50,031 nt of DNA from Paracoccaceae bacterium (GTDB taxonomy: Bacteria; Pseudomonadota; Alphaproteobacteria; Rhodobacterales; Rhodobacteraceae). Under the pieces are notes generated by a model that saw only the letters and a list, made by a program, of their open reading frames with translations, had not been told where the DNA came from and searched no databases. This document shows, one piece after another, positions 17,224 to 25,637 of this stretch. Location of the stretch: positions 1-50,031 of the forward strand of contig JALQTR010000086.1 of the NCBI GenBank assembly GCA_023260835.1, written 5' to 3'. Position numbers and translations under genes: made by a program. Position 1 is the stretch's first letter, and each line of letters starts with the position of its first letter.

Positions 17224-17607
17224 ATGACAACAGATTGGTACAGCGCAGACACCGCCACATTTGGGGACCGCCTTGCCGCGGCCCGCGAAGCGGCTGATAT
17301 GACCCAATCGGCCCTGGCGCGCCGTGTGGGCGTGAAATTGTCGACACTGCGTAACTGGGAACAGGATATGTCCGAACCACGCGCAAACCGCCTGTCCATG
17401 TTGGCTGGGATCTTGAATGTGTCGATCATGTGGTTATTATCCGGCCAAGGCGACGGCGTTGATGCCCCTGCCGAAGACGCCGCATTGACACCTGAAGTGA
17501 CCCAGATCCTGACCAAAATCCGCACCATCCGCGGTGATATCACCCAATTGGCAGATGAACTGGGTCGTTTGGAAAAGAAACTACGCCAAAGCCTGAAAGA
17601 CACCTGA
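17224..17607 (+). CDS. XRE-family helix-turn-helix regulator
   Basis: This 127-residue protein has an N-terminal Cro/CI-type helix-turn-helix at about 13-70 (FGDRLAAAREAADMTQSALA, then GVKLSTLRNWEQ). Its C-terminal helix (ILTKIRTIRGDITQLADELG) may form a coiled coil for dimerisation. AAAGGA lies before the ATG. Only two bases separate it from sdhE, so the two are probably one transcript. Targets are unknown; control of its own operon or of the divergent aminotransferase gene is possible. Confidence 0.88.
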   Translation: MTTDWYSADTATFGDRLAAAREAADMTQSALARRVGVKLSTLRNWEQDMSEPRANRLSMLAGILNVSIMWLLSGQGDGVDAPAEDAALTPEVTQILTKIRTIRGDITQLADELGRLEKKLRQSLKDT

Positions 17608-17609
17608 TA

Positions 17610-17867
17610 ATGACAGAACCACGCGACATCACCATCAAACGGCTGCACATGCGTTCCATGCGGCGCGGGATCAAAGAAATGGATTTGATCCTGCAAAGCT
17701 TCTTTGAACGCAATGCGCCACAGATGGATGATGCCGCGCTGGCGCTTTATGATGCGCTGCTGCATGAAAACGATCAGGACCTGTATCAATGGGTGACCGG
17801 GCAACAGCCCGCTCCATCGAAATTTAACGATTTAATTACAGAAATCGCGCAAACTTTCCAAAAATAG
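17610..17867 (+). CDS. sdhE: SdhE-family FAD assembly factor
   Basis: SdhE (Sdh5/SdhAF2 family) helps attach FAD covalently to SdhA. The 85-residue product is of typical length and has the essential RGxxE motif in MRRGIKEMDLILQSFF, followed by LYDALLHENDQDLYQWVTGQ, the second conserved block. It follows the XRE gene by two bases, an association I do not recall as standard. No sdh genes are in the window. Confidence 0.9.
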   Translation: MTEPRDITIKRLHMRSMRRGIKEMDLILQSFFERNAPQMDDAALALYDALLHENDQDLYQWVTGQQPAPSKFNDLITEIAQTFQK

Positions 17868-17954
17868 CAAAAAATTCGTCTTAAATTTTTCTGCAATTAA
17901 GAGATTATTTGTCTTTACTTGCCAAAGCTGGGCCAAAGCAAACCGGAGGCCCCA

Positions 17955-18449
17955 ATGACAATACATGACAAAATCAGCGATACCGACACTGAATTTTTCA
18001 CAACCTATGTCGATACAATTTCCCTGGTGGAACGCCTGCACCGTCTTTTGCTGGATGTTGTGAAGGATGAATTTGAACGGCTGGGTATTTTAGACATCAA
18101 CCCCGTTCAGGGGGTGCTGTTGTTCAATATTGCCGCCAATGAGGTCACGGCGGGCGAATTGCGCCAACGCGGATATTACCTTGGGTCCAACGTGACCTAT
18201 AATCTGAAAAAGCTGGTTGATGCTGGATATATGCACCACAAAAAATGCAAAGTGGACCGCCGGGCTGTGCGGGTCAGCCTGACGGACAAAGGGATCAAAG
18301 TGCGCCAGATCATTCAGGACCTGTTCGACCGTCATGCCCATGATCTGCAAGAACGCAATTTGATCCGCCGCGAAGGGATTTTTGAAATTGCCAGTGCGCT
18401 GAAACGGCTGGAACGGTTTTGGGGGGAACAAATCCGCTATATCTACTAA
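17955..18449 (+). CDS. LdtR-like MarR-family regulator
   Basis: The 164-residue winged-helix protein matches, from memory, the LdtR group described in Liberibacter and other alphaproteobacteria, where it controls an L,D-transpeptidase and stress genes. Matching blocks are TYVDTISLVERLHRLLLDVV, TAGELRQRGYYLGSNVTYNL (the recognition region) and DRRAVRVSLTDKG in the wing. A strong GGAGG lies six bases before the ATG at 17955, so the longer frame from 17919 is not used. The upstream 17870-17950 stretch is AT-rich with a direct repeat GCCAAAGC (17931 and 17942), possibly part of its promoter. Confidence 0.88.
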   Translation: MTIHDKISDTDTEFFTTYVDTISLVERLHRLLLDVVKDEFERLGILDINPVQGVLLFNIAANEVTAGELRQRGYYLGSNVTYNLKKLVDAGYMHHKKCKVDRRAVRVSLTDKGIKVRQIIQDLFDRHAHDLQERNLIRREGIFEIASALKRLERFWGEQIRYIY

Positions 18450-18507
18450 TCATCCCTGATGCAGACCTTGAACCTGACCAAGCTTTCAAGCCATAAATGG
18501 TGCGAAT

Positions 18508-18584
18508 GGCCCCGTGGCTCAACTGGATAGAGCAGCCCCCTCCTAAGGGGCAGGTTGCAGGTTCAAATCCTGCCGGGGTCGCCA
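18508..18584 (+). tRNA. tRNA-Arg (anticodon CCT)
   Basis: A complete cloverleaf is visible. The acceptor stem pairs GGCCCCG with CGGGGTC (one G-U), followed by discriminator G and an encoded CCA at 18582-18584. The anticodon arm is GCCCC-CTCCTAA-GGGGC, giving anticodon CCT for AGG codons. The T arm is GCAGG-TTCAAAT-CCTGC. It sits between the LdtR-like gene and the catabolic block beginning at 18643. Such tRNA genes are common integration sites, but I found no duplicate 3' end within the window. Confidence 0.97.
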
Positions 18585-18642
18585 AATACAGACGATTATG
18601 TTTCCGACCTGTCATACATTGGATGTGTTGCCCCCGCCGCCC

Positions 18643-19404
18643 CTAGAAATTCTTCAGCAGGCGGGTCGTTTCTGGATCCATGAACCCTGCGACTGTTGCT
18701 TCGGTTTCAAGTTGCAGTGCCTGGTGCAGCCCCCCCGCCGTTGCCTGGTTTAAGACCCGTTTCATGGCCCGAGTTGACAATGTGGGCAGCGCGGCCAGTT
18801 GCGTTGCAACCGCTTCGGCTTGTGCCATAAGATCGTCATCTGGAACCACCTTCCATGCAACACCGATGTCTTTCAGCTCGGCCGCTGTATACCGCTGCCC
18901 CAAAAACAGCATTTCTCGCGCCTTTATCGGCCCAACAAGACTGGGCAGGATTGATGTTACGGCGCCTGTGACAAACAGGTTCAACGACACCTCGGGGAAA
19001 AATCCCTTGGCGCTTTGTGCCCAGATCGGAAAGTCACAGTTGATGGCCCATTCGAAGCCGCCTCCAACGGCCCATCCGTTGATCGCGCCAACCACCGGCT
19101 TTGCCCCCATGACGATGGCAATCGTTGCGCGCTGGATCGCATCCACAAGTGCGCGGGCGTCTTCCTCGGTTTCGGGATGGATATGTTCATGCCGGTCATC
19201 CCCAGCACAAAATGCGCGCCCCTCGCCGGTCAGGATGATGGCCCGGGTGTTTGGGTCGCGATTGGCATCATCAAATGCCAGGGAAATTTCGTCGATCAGG
19301 CGCCGGTTCATGGCATTCATCGCCTTTGGCCGGTTCAGCGAAATCGTTCTGACGCCTTCGGCCGTTAATTCTGAACGGATGGTGTCATATATAAAACGTG
19401 TCAT
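18643..19404 (-). CDS. Enoyl-CoA hydratase/isomerase family protein
   Basis: This 253-residue crotonase-fold protein probably hydrates or isomerises an acyl-CoA. Both catalytic glutamates of classic hydratases are present, in GGGFEWAINCDF and FFPEVSLNL, and the oxyanion-hole segments GRAFCAGDD and AVGGGFE are intact. Its ATG overlaps the ligase stop (ATGA), and that gene overlaps the TetR gene in the same way, so all three form one coupled operon. The acyl group is unknown; aromatic or short-chain acids are both possible. Confidence 0.92.
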   Translation of the reverse strand: MTRFIYDTIRSELTAEGVRTISLNRPKAMNAMNRRLIDEISLAFDDANRDPNTRAIILTGEGRAFCAGDDRHEHIHPETEEDARALVDAIQRATIAIVMGAKPVVGAINGWAVGGGFEWAINCDFPIWAQSAKGFFPEVSLNLFVTGAVTSILPSLVGPIKAREMLFLGQRYTAAELKDIGVAWKVVPDDDLMAQAEAVATQLAALPTLSTRAMKRVLNQATAGGLHQALQLETEATVAGFMDPETTRLLKNF

Positions 19405-20705
19405 TCATAGCTCCTGATTACGCGCTTTGTTTTGCCTTCGGTGCGCGGGAATGTTCCATAGGGAACCAGTTTCACGCGGATCGTTGCGCCCAATTTTTGT
19501 TTGAAGCGCGCTTCAATGCGCTGGGATAATGTGCCGTCATCATGCTGACCGGCGGCAAGTTCCGCCTGCACGGGCAAGACGTCATAGGGGGGTGGTGTGT
19601 CCAATACGATCCGATAATCCCCTGATAATTCATCAAAACTGGCCACGACGGCCGCGACCATGGTTGGGAACATATTTAATCCGCGGACCACAACCATGTC
19701 ATCGGATCGGCCAATCACCCGAAACCGAAAACCGGCGCAGCCACAGGCGCAGGTATCGGTGTTTTCGATGCGGATGATGTCCCCTGTGCGGAACCGAACC
19801 AGCGGCTGGCATTCACGGCTGAGGTGGGTCAGCACCAATTCGCCTTCGTTGCCGGCCACGACCTCTTTGGTGGTGCAATCATCGGGATCGATCAATTCCA
19901 CATGCAGCACATCATGGGCGACAAAATGCAGCGCCGTATCATGTTCACATTCCGATGCAAAATTGCAAAACACGTCTGATACACCATAGTTAGCGTTGCG
20001 TGGCTGCATCCCCCATGTATCGCCCAGACGTTTGCGAAACGCAGGGTCGTCAATGCCTGGCTCGCCGCCAAATAGGCCCAGTTTCAGCCCCAGATCCCGC
20101 GGCGCAAGATGCGGAAATTTATCGGCAATCACACGTTCCAATACCGCCGGATATGAGGGGGTGCAGGAAATGGCGGTGATCCCAGTTTCAAGTATGGTGT
20201 TTATCAGCGCCTCGGTCGCGCCAACGCCAAATGGGACCACGGTTGCGCCGGTTCGCTCTAACGTTAGGTGATCAGTCAGGCCACCCATCCACATCTGATA
20301 ATTCAGGCAATGAACAACCATCGTGCCGGCTTTTAAACCAGCCAAGGATTGCGCCCGGCCCCCGACGATTTCGGTGATTTCACAATCGCGCGCGCTCATG
20401 GCAAGGTTCATCGCCTGGCCTGTGGTGCCGGATGTGCGGTGCAGCCGGCTGACCCGATCCGCAGGGGCGGCCAAGTAATCACCAAAAGGGGGCGATGCCG
20501 GTTGCGACAGGCGCAGATCCGTCTTGTCCGAAAGCGGTAATGCGGCGATGTCCTCTAGCCGGTCAGGGGGTGTCTGACCATCCCAAAGCCGTTGGTAAAA
20601 GGCGGAATTTTCAGCGACATAGGCGCTTTGCCGTGCCCAAGCCTGCTGGCGGTGCTGCGCGATCTGATCCAGCGGCAGCAGGTGGCCGTTTTCAAGCAAA
20701 CTCAT
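19401..20705 (-). CDS. Phenylacetate-CoA-ligase-type acyl-CoA ligase (PaaK family)
   Basis: This 434-residue adenylate-forming enzyme has the PaaK-like P-loop RTSGTTGQ, an intermediate region with FGGEPG and NYGVSD, the hinge region GRSDDMVVVRGLNMFP, and a C-terminal Lys in FPRTEGKTKRV. A CACGC cysteine group precedes the hinge, as in PaaK-like enzymes that bind zinc. It should activate a carboxylic acid as its CoA thioester for the hydratase encoded downstream. The start at 20705 overlaps the TetR stop in ATGA. Aryl versus alkyl substrate cannot be decided. Confidence 0.9.
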   Translation of the reverse strand: MSLLENGHLLPLDQIAQHRQQAWARQSAYVAENSAFYQRLWDGQTPPDRLEDIAALPLSDKTDLRLSQPASPPFGDYLAAPADRVSRLHRTSGTTGQAMNLAMSARDCEITEIVGGRAQSLAGLKAGTMVVHCLNYQMWMGGLTDHLTLERTGATVVPFGVGATEALINTILETGITAISCTPSYPAVLERVIADKFPHLAPRDLGLKLGLFGGEPGIDDPAFRKRLGDTWGMQPRNANYGVSDVFCNFASECEHDTALHFVAHDVLHVELIDPDDCTTKEVVAGNEGELVLTHLSRECQPLVRFRTGDIIRIENTDTCACGCAGFRFRVIGRSDDMVVVRGLNMFPTMVAAVVASFDELSGDYRIVLDTPPPYDVLPVQAELAAGQHDDGTLSQRIEARFKQKLGATIRVKLVPYGTFPRTEGKTKRVIRSYE

Positions 20706-21370
20706 TCCTTCATTCCTTTCATCCAGATGCCGGTCAATGTGGCAATCACCGCGTCGTGGTCCTGCGATATTTCGGCGATCCATGGGTCTTCACTGACAAA
20801 GAGCGCTGTCAGATATTGATCCACCATACCGCCAAGCGCATAGGCCCGGCGCAGCATTTCAGCATCTGTGGATTGCTGCCTAGGGGTTTGCCGATCCAAG
20901 GATCGCACAATGGTTGTTGCCCATTCATTATTTAAGCGCTGAAATGCGGCACGTGCTTCGGGAAAAGCATTCATACCCATGACCAAACATTTCATCAGCC
21001 CTGCATGTGTTTTGAACAGGGAATAATAAGCGGCGGTTGTATCCCGGACCGGGTCTGTGCCCTGACGTGCGGCCAGTCGCATCTGGCTTTGAATATAATC
21101 GACAAATTGCCCCAGGACCTCGGCCAAAATGGCGTTCAAATTGTCGAAGTAGACATAAAATGTGCCATGGGCGATGCCGGCTGCATTGCATAAACCCGAA
21201 ACGGTCAGGCGATCAAAGGGCTCGGTGGCCAGAAATTTTGTACAGGTTACCATCAGCTCTCGGCGCGTGCGTTCGCCTTTTCGCAGCTTATCCTTGTCAC
21301 CGGACAGAGTATCGTAAAACGCAGCTTGGGCGCCAAGGGGGTCATCAATCGGCGTTGACTGACTGGTCAT
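20702..21370 (-). CDS. TetR-family transcriptional regulator
   Basis: The 222-residue protein has an N-terminal helix-turn-helix at about 33-80 (RRELMVTCTKFL, DRLTVSGLCNAAGIAHGTFYVYF) and an all-helical ligand domain. It is first in a coupled operon with the CoA ligase and hydratase genes, so its ligand is likely their substrate or its CoA ester. A perfect inverted repeat at 21406-21421 lies 36 bases upstream of the start and is the natural candidate operator. Confidence 0.9.
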   Translation of the reverse strand: MTSQSTPIDDPLGAQAAFYDTLSGDKDKLRKGERTRRELMVTCTKFLATEPFDRLTVSGLCNAAGIAHGTFYVYFDNLNAILAEVLGQFVDYIQSQMRLAARQGTDPVRDTTAAYYSLFKTHAGLMKCLVMGMNAFPEARAAFQRLNNEWATTIVRSLDRQTPRQQSTDAEMLRRAYALGGMVDQYLTALFVSEDPWIAEISQDHDAVIATLTGIWMKGMKE

Positions 21371-21405
21371 ATTCTTTTCGTATTCCAGATAAGGGCAAAT
21401 GGCGC

Positions 21406-21446
21406 CGTATTCATAAATACGCTATAAAAAATGAAACTGATGTCAA
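21406..21446 (-). promoter_or_regulatory. Candidate promoter and TetR operator
   Basis: On the minus strand a perfect -35 hexamer TTGACA (21441-21446) is followed by an AT-rich spacer and then the inverted repeat CGTATT-TATG-AATACG (21406-21421), with arms of six perfect bases. A further copy of the half-site, CGTATTC, lies at 21379-21385. The repeat overlaps the expected -10 to +1 region, a good position for repression by the TetR protein encoded downstream. The -10 is not clear. Confidence 0.4.
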
Positions 21447-21494
21447 GTTTTATTTTTTGCCCGATGTCAACGGCCAACCGCAAATACAGGTTTG

Positions 21495-23930
21495 TTAACC
21501 GCGCATCAAACTATGGTTTGGGTCATAGGGGGATGATGCGATCACGCAGGCGTCGATCAATTCACCACACAGATCCAGCGCCATTTTGCCGCCCATAACC
21601 GCCAAATCCGCATTCACATAGGCATAGGCCAGGTTCATTCCGACCCGATGCCCCCACTCGCCAGATGTGACCGTTCCAACCACAGCGCCATCCAACATCA
21701 AGGATGCGCCACTGTGGGCTGGCGCATGGGTTGCGTTTATCTGTAATGTGACCAAACGTTTGATCGGGCTATTTTGATGGCGCGCCATCAGGGCCGATTT
21801 GCCAATAAATTCGCCCTTATCGAATTTAACAAACCGATCAAGGCCGGTTTCAAATGGGTCAAATTCGGTTTGAATATCCGCCTTCCAATGCAGGAACCCT
21901 TTCTCTAGCCGCATGGATTCAACGGCCCGCGCGCCAAACAGTTGCAGGCCATGGGCCTGGCCTGATTTGCGCAGTGCAAGGTAGGCCGCATAAAGGGATG
22001 CATTCGGGATATGGATTTCATAGGCCAATTCACCCGAAAAGCTGACAGCCATGACCGTTGCGGGCGCAAACCCGATGAAACATTCGCGGATGGACAGCCA
22101 AGGAAAGGCCTCTTTGGACCAATCGCCACGTGCGCAATCGGAAATGACATCGCGGGCTTTTGGGCCTGCCAGAACCAAAATGGTCATATCATTGGTCAGC
22201 GATCGCAGCTGCACATCCTCGCCTTGGGCAATATGCTGGGTCAACCAATCCATGTCGTGATATTCGCTGGCGGCTGCGGATCCATACCAAACCCGTGCAG
22301 GTCCGCGGTCTGATGCGGGCAGATTGGCCACGGTTGCTTCGGATTTGATCATTCCGTGATGATTAAGAAGATACCCCAATCCAACACGGCCATCGCGTTT
22401 TGGCACTGTACCGCAGATCATTCGATCCAGAAATCTGTGACGATCCGTGCCAGTGATTTCGATGCGGTTAAACCCGTTCACCTCGCACAGGCCGACATTG
22501 GTTTGCACATTGCGCACCTCATTCGCCACAACGCTGAACGCCTCATCAAAATGAAAACTATGAGTGGTTTTGAAGTCACACGAGGGTTTAATATAATCGA
22601 CCCGTTCCCATCCATTCACAACGGTAAATTCGGCCCCTTCAGCGGCCAGAACGGGGGTCAGGGGCGTGGTTTTGGCCGGCCGCCCCGCGGGCCGGTGCTC
22701 ATGTGGAAAATGAAACCGAAATTCATTTTGATAATCCTCGACTGCCTTCAGCGAGGTCAGTTCAACATTGGCATGTCCGGTAAAGCGGCGAGGATCAAGG
22801 CACCATGTGTCGTAACAGGCTTCGCCATGAACGATTTGTTGTGCAAGCAGCCAGCCATGCCCCCCGCCTTCGCCCAAACCGGCGCGCAATCCAATAATGC
22901 AAAAGGCGTTTCGTTTGCCGGGAATTGGGCCAACCAGTGGCGCGCCATCGATTGTATAGGTGATTGGCCCATTGACGATTGTCCGTATCCCAGTGTTTTC
23001 CAATGCGGGCATTCGTGCGAAGGCCCCCGCCAATACATCCATCATCCGATCAAGATCATCAGGGCAGAGGGCATTCACAAATTTGGGGTCAATCCCATCC
23101 ATGCCCCATGGTTTGCAGTCCTGTTCATAAAACCCAACCAGCAGCCCGCCTTTTTCTTGGCGGCAATAATAATCACTGATCGGACAGCGCAGCAGTGGCA
23201 TCCGATGACCAGCATCTGCAATTTCTGGGATGTCCTCGGTCAGGAAATATTGATGTTCCATCGATGCAACGGGATGATGGACGCCCATCATTTTCCCCAC
23301 CTCATTCACGCGATAGCCACAGGCATTCACAACAATATCGCAATCAATGTCGCCCTGTTCGGTGTGGACGGTCCATGTATCATCTTTGTGCTGCGTCAGG
23401 GCAATCACAGGGGTGTTGCGATAAACCTCGGCCCCAGCTTTGCGCGCATGAAAGGCCAATGCCTGACACAGCTGCGCCGGATCAATATCGCCATCCAGTG
23501 GATCCCACAGACCACCCAGCAGGTTGTCCGTTGAAATCAATGGGTGCCGCCGGGCGCATTCTGCGGCGTCGATCACATCGAAATCGACCCCCATGCCGCG
23601 TGCCATTGATGCAAAATGACGATACCCCTGCATTTGCTGGTCTGTGTTGGCCAGACGGATGCCGCCGTCAGCATGATGATAATTAATCGGATATTCTGGG
23701 TCTTCGGACAGGGTTTTGTACAGATTAATCGAATGTGATTTTAACCCGACCATTGTTTGGTTCATGCCAAAATTCGTAACCTGCGCGGCGGAATGCCATG
23801 TTGTGCCGCTGGTCAGTTCGTTGCGCTCGACCAAGACAACATCGCTCCAGCCTTCTTGGGTCAGGTGATACAGCGTAGAGCATCCAGCGATCCCTCCGCC
23901 GATGACAACAACTTTGGTGCGGGATTTCAT
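21495..23930 (-). CDS. Dimethylglycine/sarcosine dehydrogenase-like flavoprotein fused to GcvT-like domain
   Basis: This 811-residue protein joins an N-terminal DAO-type FAD oxidoreductase to a C-terminal aminomethyltransferase-like domain, as in dimethylglycine and sarcosine dehydrogenases. These demethylate N-methyl amino acids and pass formaldehyde to tetrahydrofolate. The dinucleotide motif VVVIGGGIAGCSTLYHL begins near residue 6. LTSGTTWHSAAQ follows near residue 40 and contains the His that carries covalent FAD in this family. The GcvT half begins around residue 420. The start at 23930 is preceded by AAGGAGG. It lies 124 bases from the TetR start and probably has its own promoter. The exact substrate is uncertain. 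Confidence 0.93.
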   Translation of the reverse strand: MKSRTKVVVIGGGIAGCSTLYHLTQEGWSDVVLVERNELTSGTTWHSAAQVTNFGMNQTMVGLKSHSINLYKTLSEDPEYPINYHHADGGIRLANTDQQMQGYRHFASMARGMGVDFDVIDAAECARRHPLISTDNLLGGLWDPLDGDIDPAQLCQALAFHARKAGAEVYRNTPVIALTQHKDDTWTVHTEQGDIDCDIVVNACGYRVNEVGKMMGVHHPVASMEHQYFLTEDIPEIADAGHRMPLLRCPISDYYCRQEKGGLLVGFYEQDCKPWGMDGIDPKFVNALCPDDLDRMMDVLAGAFARMPALENTGIRTIVNGPITYTIDGAPLVGPIPGKRNAFCIIGLRAGLGEGGGHGWLLAQQIVHGEACYDTWCLDPRRFTGHANVELTSLKAVEDYQNEFRFHFPHEHRPAGRPAKTTPLTPVLAAEGAEFTVVNGWERVDYIKPSCDFKTTHSFHFDEAFSVVANEVRNVQTNVGLCEVNGFNRIEITGTDRHRFLDRMICGTVPKRDGRVGLGYLLNHHGMIKSEATVANLPASDRGPARVWYGSAAASEYHDMDWLTQHIAQGEDVQLRSLTNDMTILVLAGPKARDVISDCARGDWSKEAFPWLSIRECFIGFAPATVMAVSFSGELAYEIHIPNASLYAAYLALRKSGQAHGLQLFGARAVESMRLEKGFLHWKADIQTEFDPFETGLDRFVKFDKGEFIGKSALMARHQNSPIKRLVTLQINATHAPAHSGASLMLDGAVVGTVTSGEWGHRVGMNLAYAYVNADLAVMGGKMALDLCGELIDACVIASSPYDPNHSLMRG

Positions 23931-24056
23931 GGCGGCCTCCTTCATGCGATGTGCTGCATTCAGATTTGCACCCGGCGGTGGCCGCGGCAAATTAATCTCG
24001 ATAGTTTTGAAAAAACCGAAATTAAATTATCGAAAATCTGAAATAAAGCCGGCACA

Positions 24057-25043
24057 TCAATCAATCAGGATAAAATTTTGTGCCAGCCAGGGGGCTGTCT
24101 TATGTATGGGCGCAAGAATCCGATGTTCAATGAGCAGTCGTAATTTTTGGTTCACCAGATGAAACACCGGATCTGAACAATCCGGCGTTGCGATGGTTGT
24201 AATACGGCGTGAAAACCCTTTGTCTGGGATTGGCTGCACCTTGACTTGAGCCTGAAAATTTGTGGCGCGCAAGTAATGCAACGCGGTTGTGATTGTCCAA
24301 CCCGCCCCAGATGCCACCATGGCCATCAACATTTGATTGTTGCTGCATTCAAATGTTGATGGCGGCGCCAGACCTATACGCCGCAAATGGGTTGCGATTT
24401 GCCGACCTATGATCAGGTTGTTCGAAAATCGTAAAAAGGGCAGGTTGGTTTTGCCCGCGAAAATCTCATCGATTTTATGGTCCATGAAACGGGGCGTGAT
24501 GATAACAAACGGGTCTTTTAAAATTGGGTGCCGTTTGAAATCCTTCAGGGCATCATCAGGGTCGGCTATAATCCCAAGATCCAATTCCCGATTGCGCATC
24601 ATCGCAACAATCGAATGGCTGCTGTCTGTGTGATAAATAAAATGGCACGCTGGCAATTTCTGGGACAAGTAAACGCCCAATTCGGGCATCACGTCGCTGT
24701 CAAAATCATCAATTGCCCCGATGTTCAATCGGCGTGTTTCATGTAATTGGCCAGAGGACAGATCCGCCTTTGCCCTGCGAATGGCGATCAGCGGGTTCTG
24801 TATATTATCCAAAAACCCCTGCCCAGTGGGTGTTAAAATCATGGGCCGGCGAGAATGATCAAAAAGGGCAACCCCCAGATGATCCTCCAATTTGCGTAAA
24901 TGGTTTGAAATTGTGCTGATCGAAAGTCCGGTTTTGGTTGCCGTATTTTGCAGCGACCCTTCCTGTGCGCAGATCTGGAACAGCTCAAGCGATCTGAGGC
25001 TCAGATCGTTTGACGCAATCAGGCGCTTCGTTCTGTTTGTCAC
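24057..25043 (-). CDS. LysR-family transcriptional regulator
   Basis: This regulator of about 328 residues has an N-terminal winged helix (SLRSLELFQICAQEGSLQNT, then TGLSISTISNHLRKLEDHLG) and a periplasmic-binding-like effector domain. There is no in-frame ATG at the front. I use GTG at 25043, with CAGG a few bases upstream; TTG at 25061 is the alternative. It faces away from the thioredoxin gene at 25199 and lies behind the dimethylglycine dehydrogenase-like gene, which it may regulate. Effector unknown. Confidence 0.9.
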   Translation of the reverse strand: MTNRTKRLIASNDLSLRSLELFQICAQEGSLQNTATKTGLSISTISNHLRKLEDHLGVALFDHSRRPMILTPTGQGFLDNIQNPLIAIRRAKADLSSGQLHETRRLNIGAIDDFDSDVMPELGVYLSQKLPACHFIYHTDSSHSIVAMMRNRELDLGIIADPDDALKDFKRHPILKDPFVIITPRFMDHKIDEIFAGKTNLPFLRFSNNLIIGRQIATHLRRIGLAPPSTFECSNNQMLMAMVASGAGWTITTALHYLRATNFQAQVKVQPIPDKGFSRRITTIATPDCSDPVFHLVNQKLRLLIEHRILAPIHKTAPWLAQNFILID

Positions 25044-25198
25044 ATTCAACCTGCATTTCAAAACGGTAATGATGTTACAAACGCTAGGTCAATGCGGGTT
25101 TGAAATCCAGAGCAGAAACACCGGTGATGCGCCCCTCCGTGGCTTGTAACGGCTTTGCGCAAAACATATATGATTATTGTAATATATGGAGAGCAAAA

Positions 25199-25621
25199 AT
25201 GGCTGGCTTAAAAATGACCTGTTTTGATTGTGGGCAAATCAACCGCGTGCCCGAGGATAAGCTGTCGGCAGGGCCAAAATGTGCAACATGCGGCACAAAA
25301 CTGTTGTCCACCAAAGCAATTGAAATTGATATGACGACCTTGCAAAAGGCAGCCAGAACAGATGATCTGCCATTGGTCGTGGATTTCTGGGCGCCTTGGT
25401 GCGGCCCATGCCGTATGATGGGCCCTGAATTTTCAAAGGCAGCCAATGGCCTGTTTGGAAAAGCGCGGTTGGTAAAGTTGAACACTGAAGAACATCAGGC
25501 TGCTGGGCCAAAATTTGGCATCCGCGGAATTCCAACCATGATAAAATTTGCAAAGGGCAAAGAGGTAAAGCGCCAATCAGGCGCTGTGCAGGCCCAAGGG
25601 ATTATTGACTGGGCAATCTGA
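25199..25621 (+). CDS. trxC: Thioredoxin 2-type protein with N-terminal zinc ribbon
   Basis: This 140-residue protein has a TrxC-like N-terminal zinc-binding segment with two CxxC pairs (CFDCG and CATCG), then a thioredoxin fold with the redox site WCGPC in VVDFWAPWCGPCRMMGPEF and the cis-proline in IRGIPTMIKF. It reduces disulfides in the cytoplasm and is often linked to oxidative stress; the zinc ribbon acts as a redox sensor in E. coli TrxC. GGAG lies before the ATG at 25199. It is convergent with the amidase gene. Confidence 0.92.
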   Translation: MAGLKMTCFDCGQINRVPEDKLSAGPKCATCGTKLLSTKAIEIDMTTLQKAARTDDLPLVVDFWAPWCGPCRMMGPEFSKAANGLFGKARLVKLNTEEHQAAGPKFGIRGIPTMIKFAKGKEVKRQSGAVQAQGIIDWAI

Positions 25622-25637
25622 TCCCAGGCTCTAAAGC

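Noticed and set aside
18508-18584. tRNA 3' end as an attachment site with a second copy downstream
   Set aside because: I looked for the sequence around GGTTCAAATCCTGCCGG again to the right, including the 36.8-37.3 kb junction, and did not find it. No integrase gene is present.
22356-23534. Long open frame (392 codons) on the plus strand opposite the dimethylglycine dehydrogenase-like gene
   Set aside because: It lies wholly inside a well-supported gene on the other strand and resembles no protein family.
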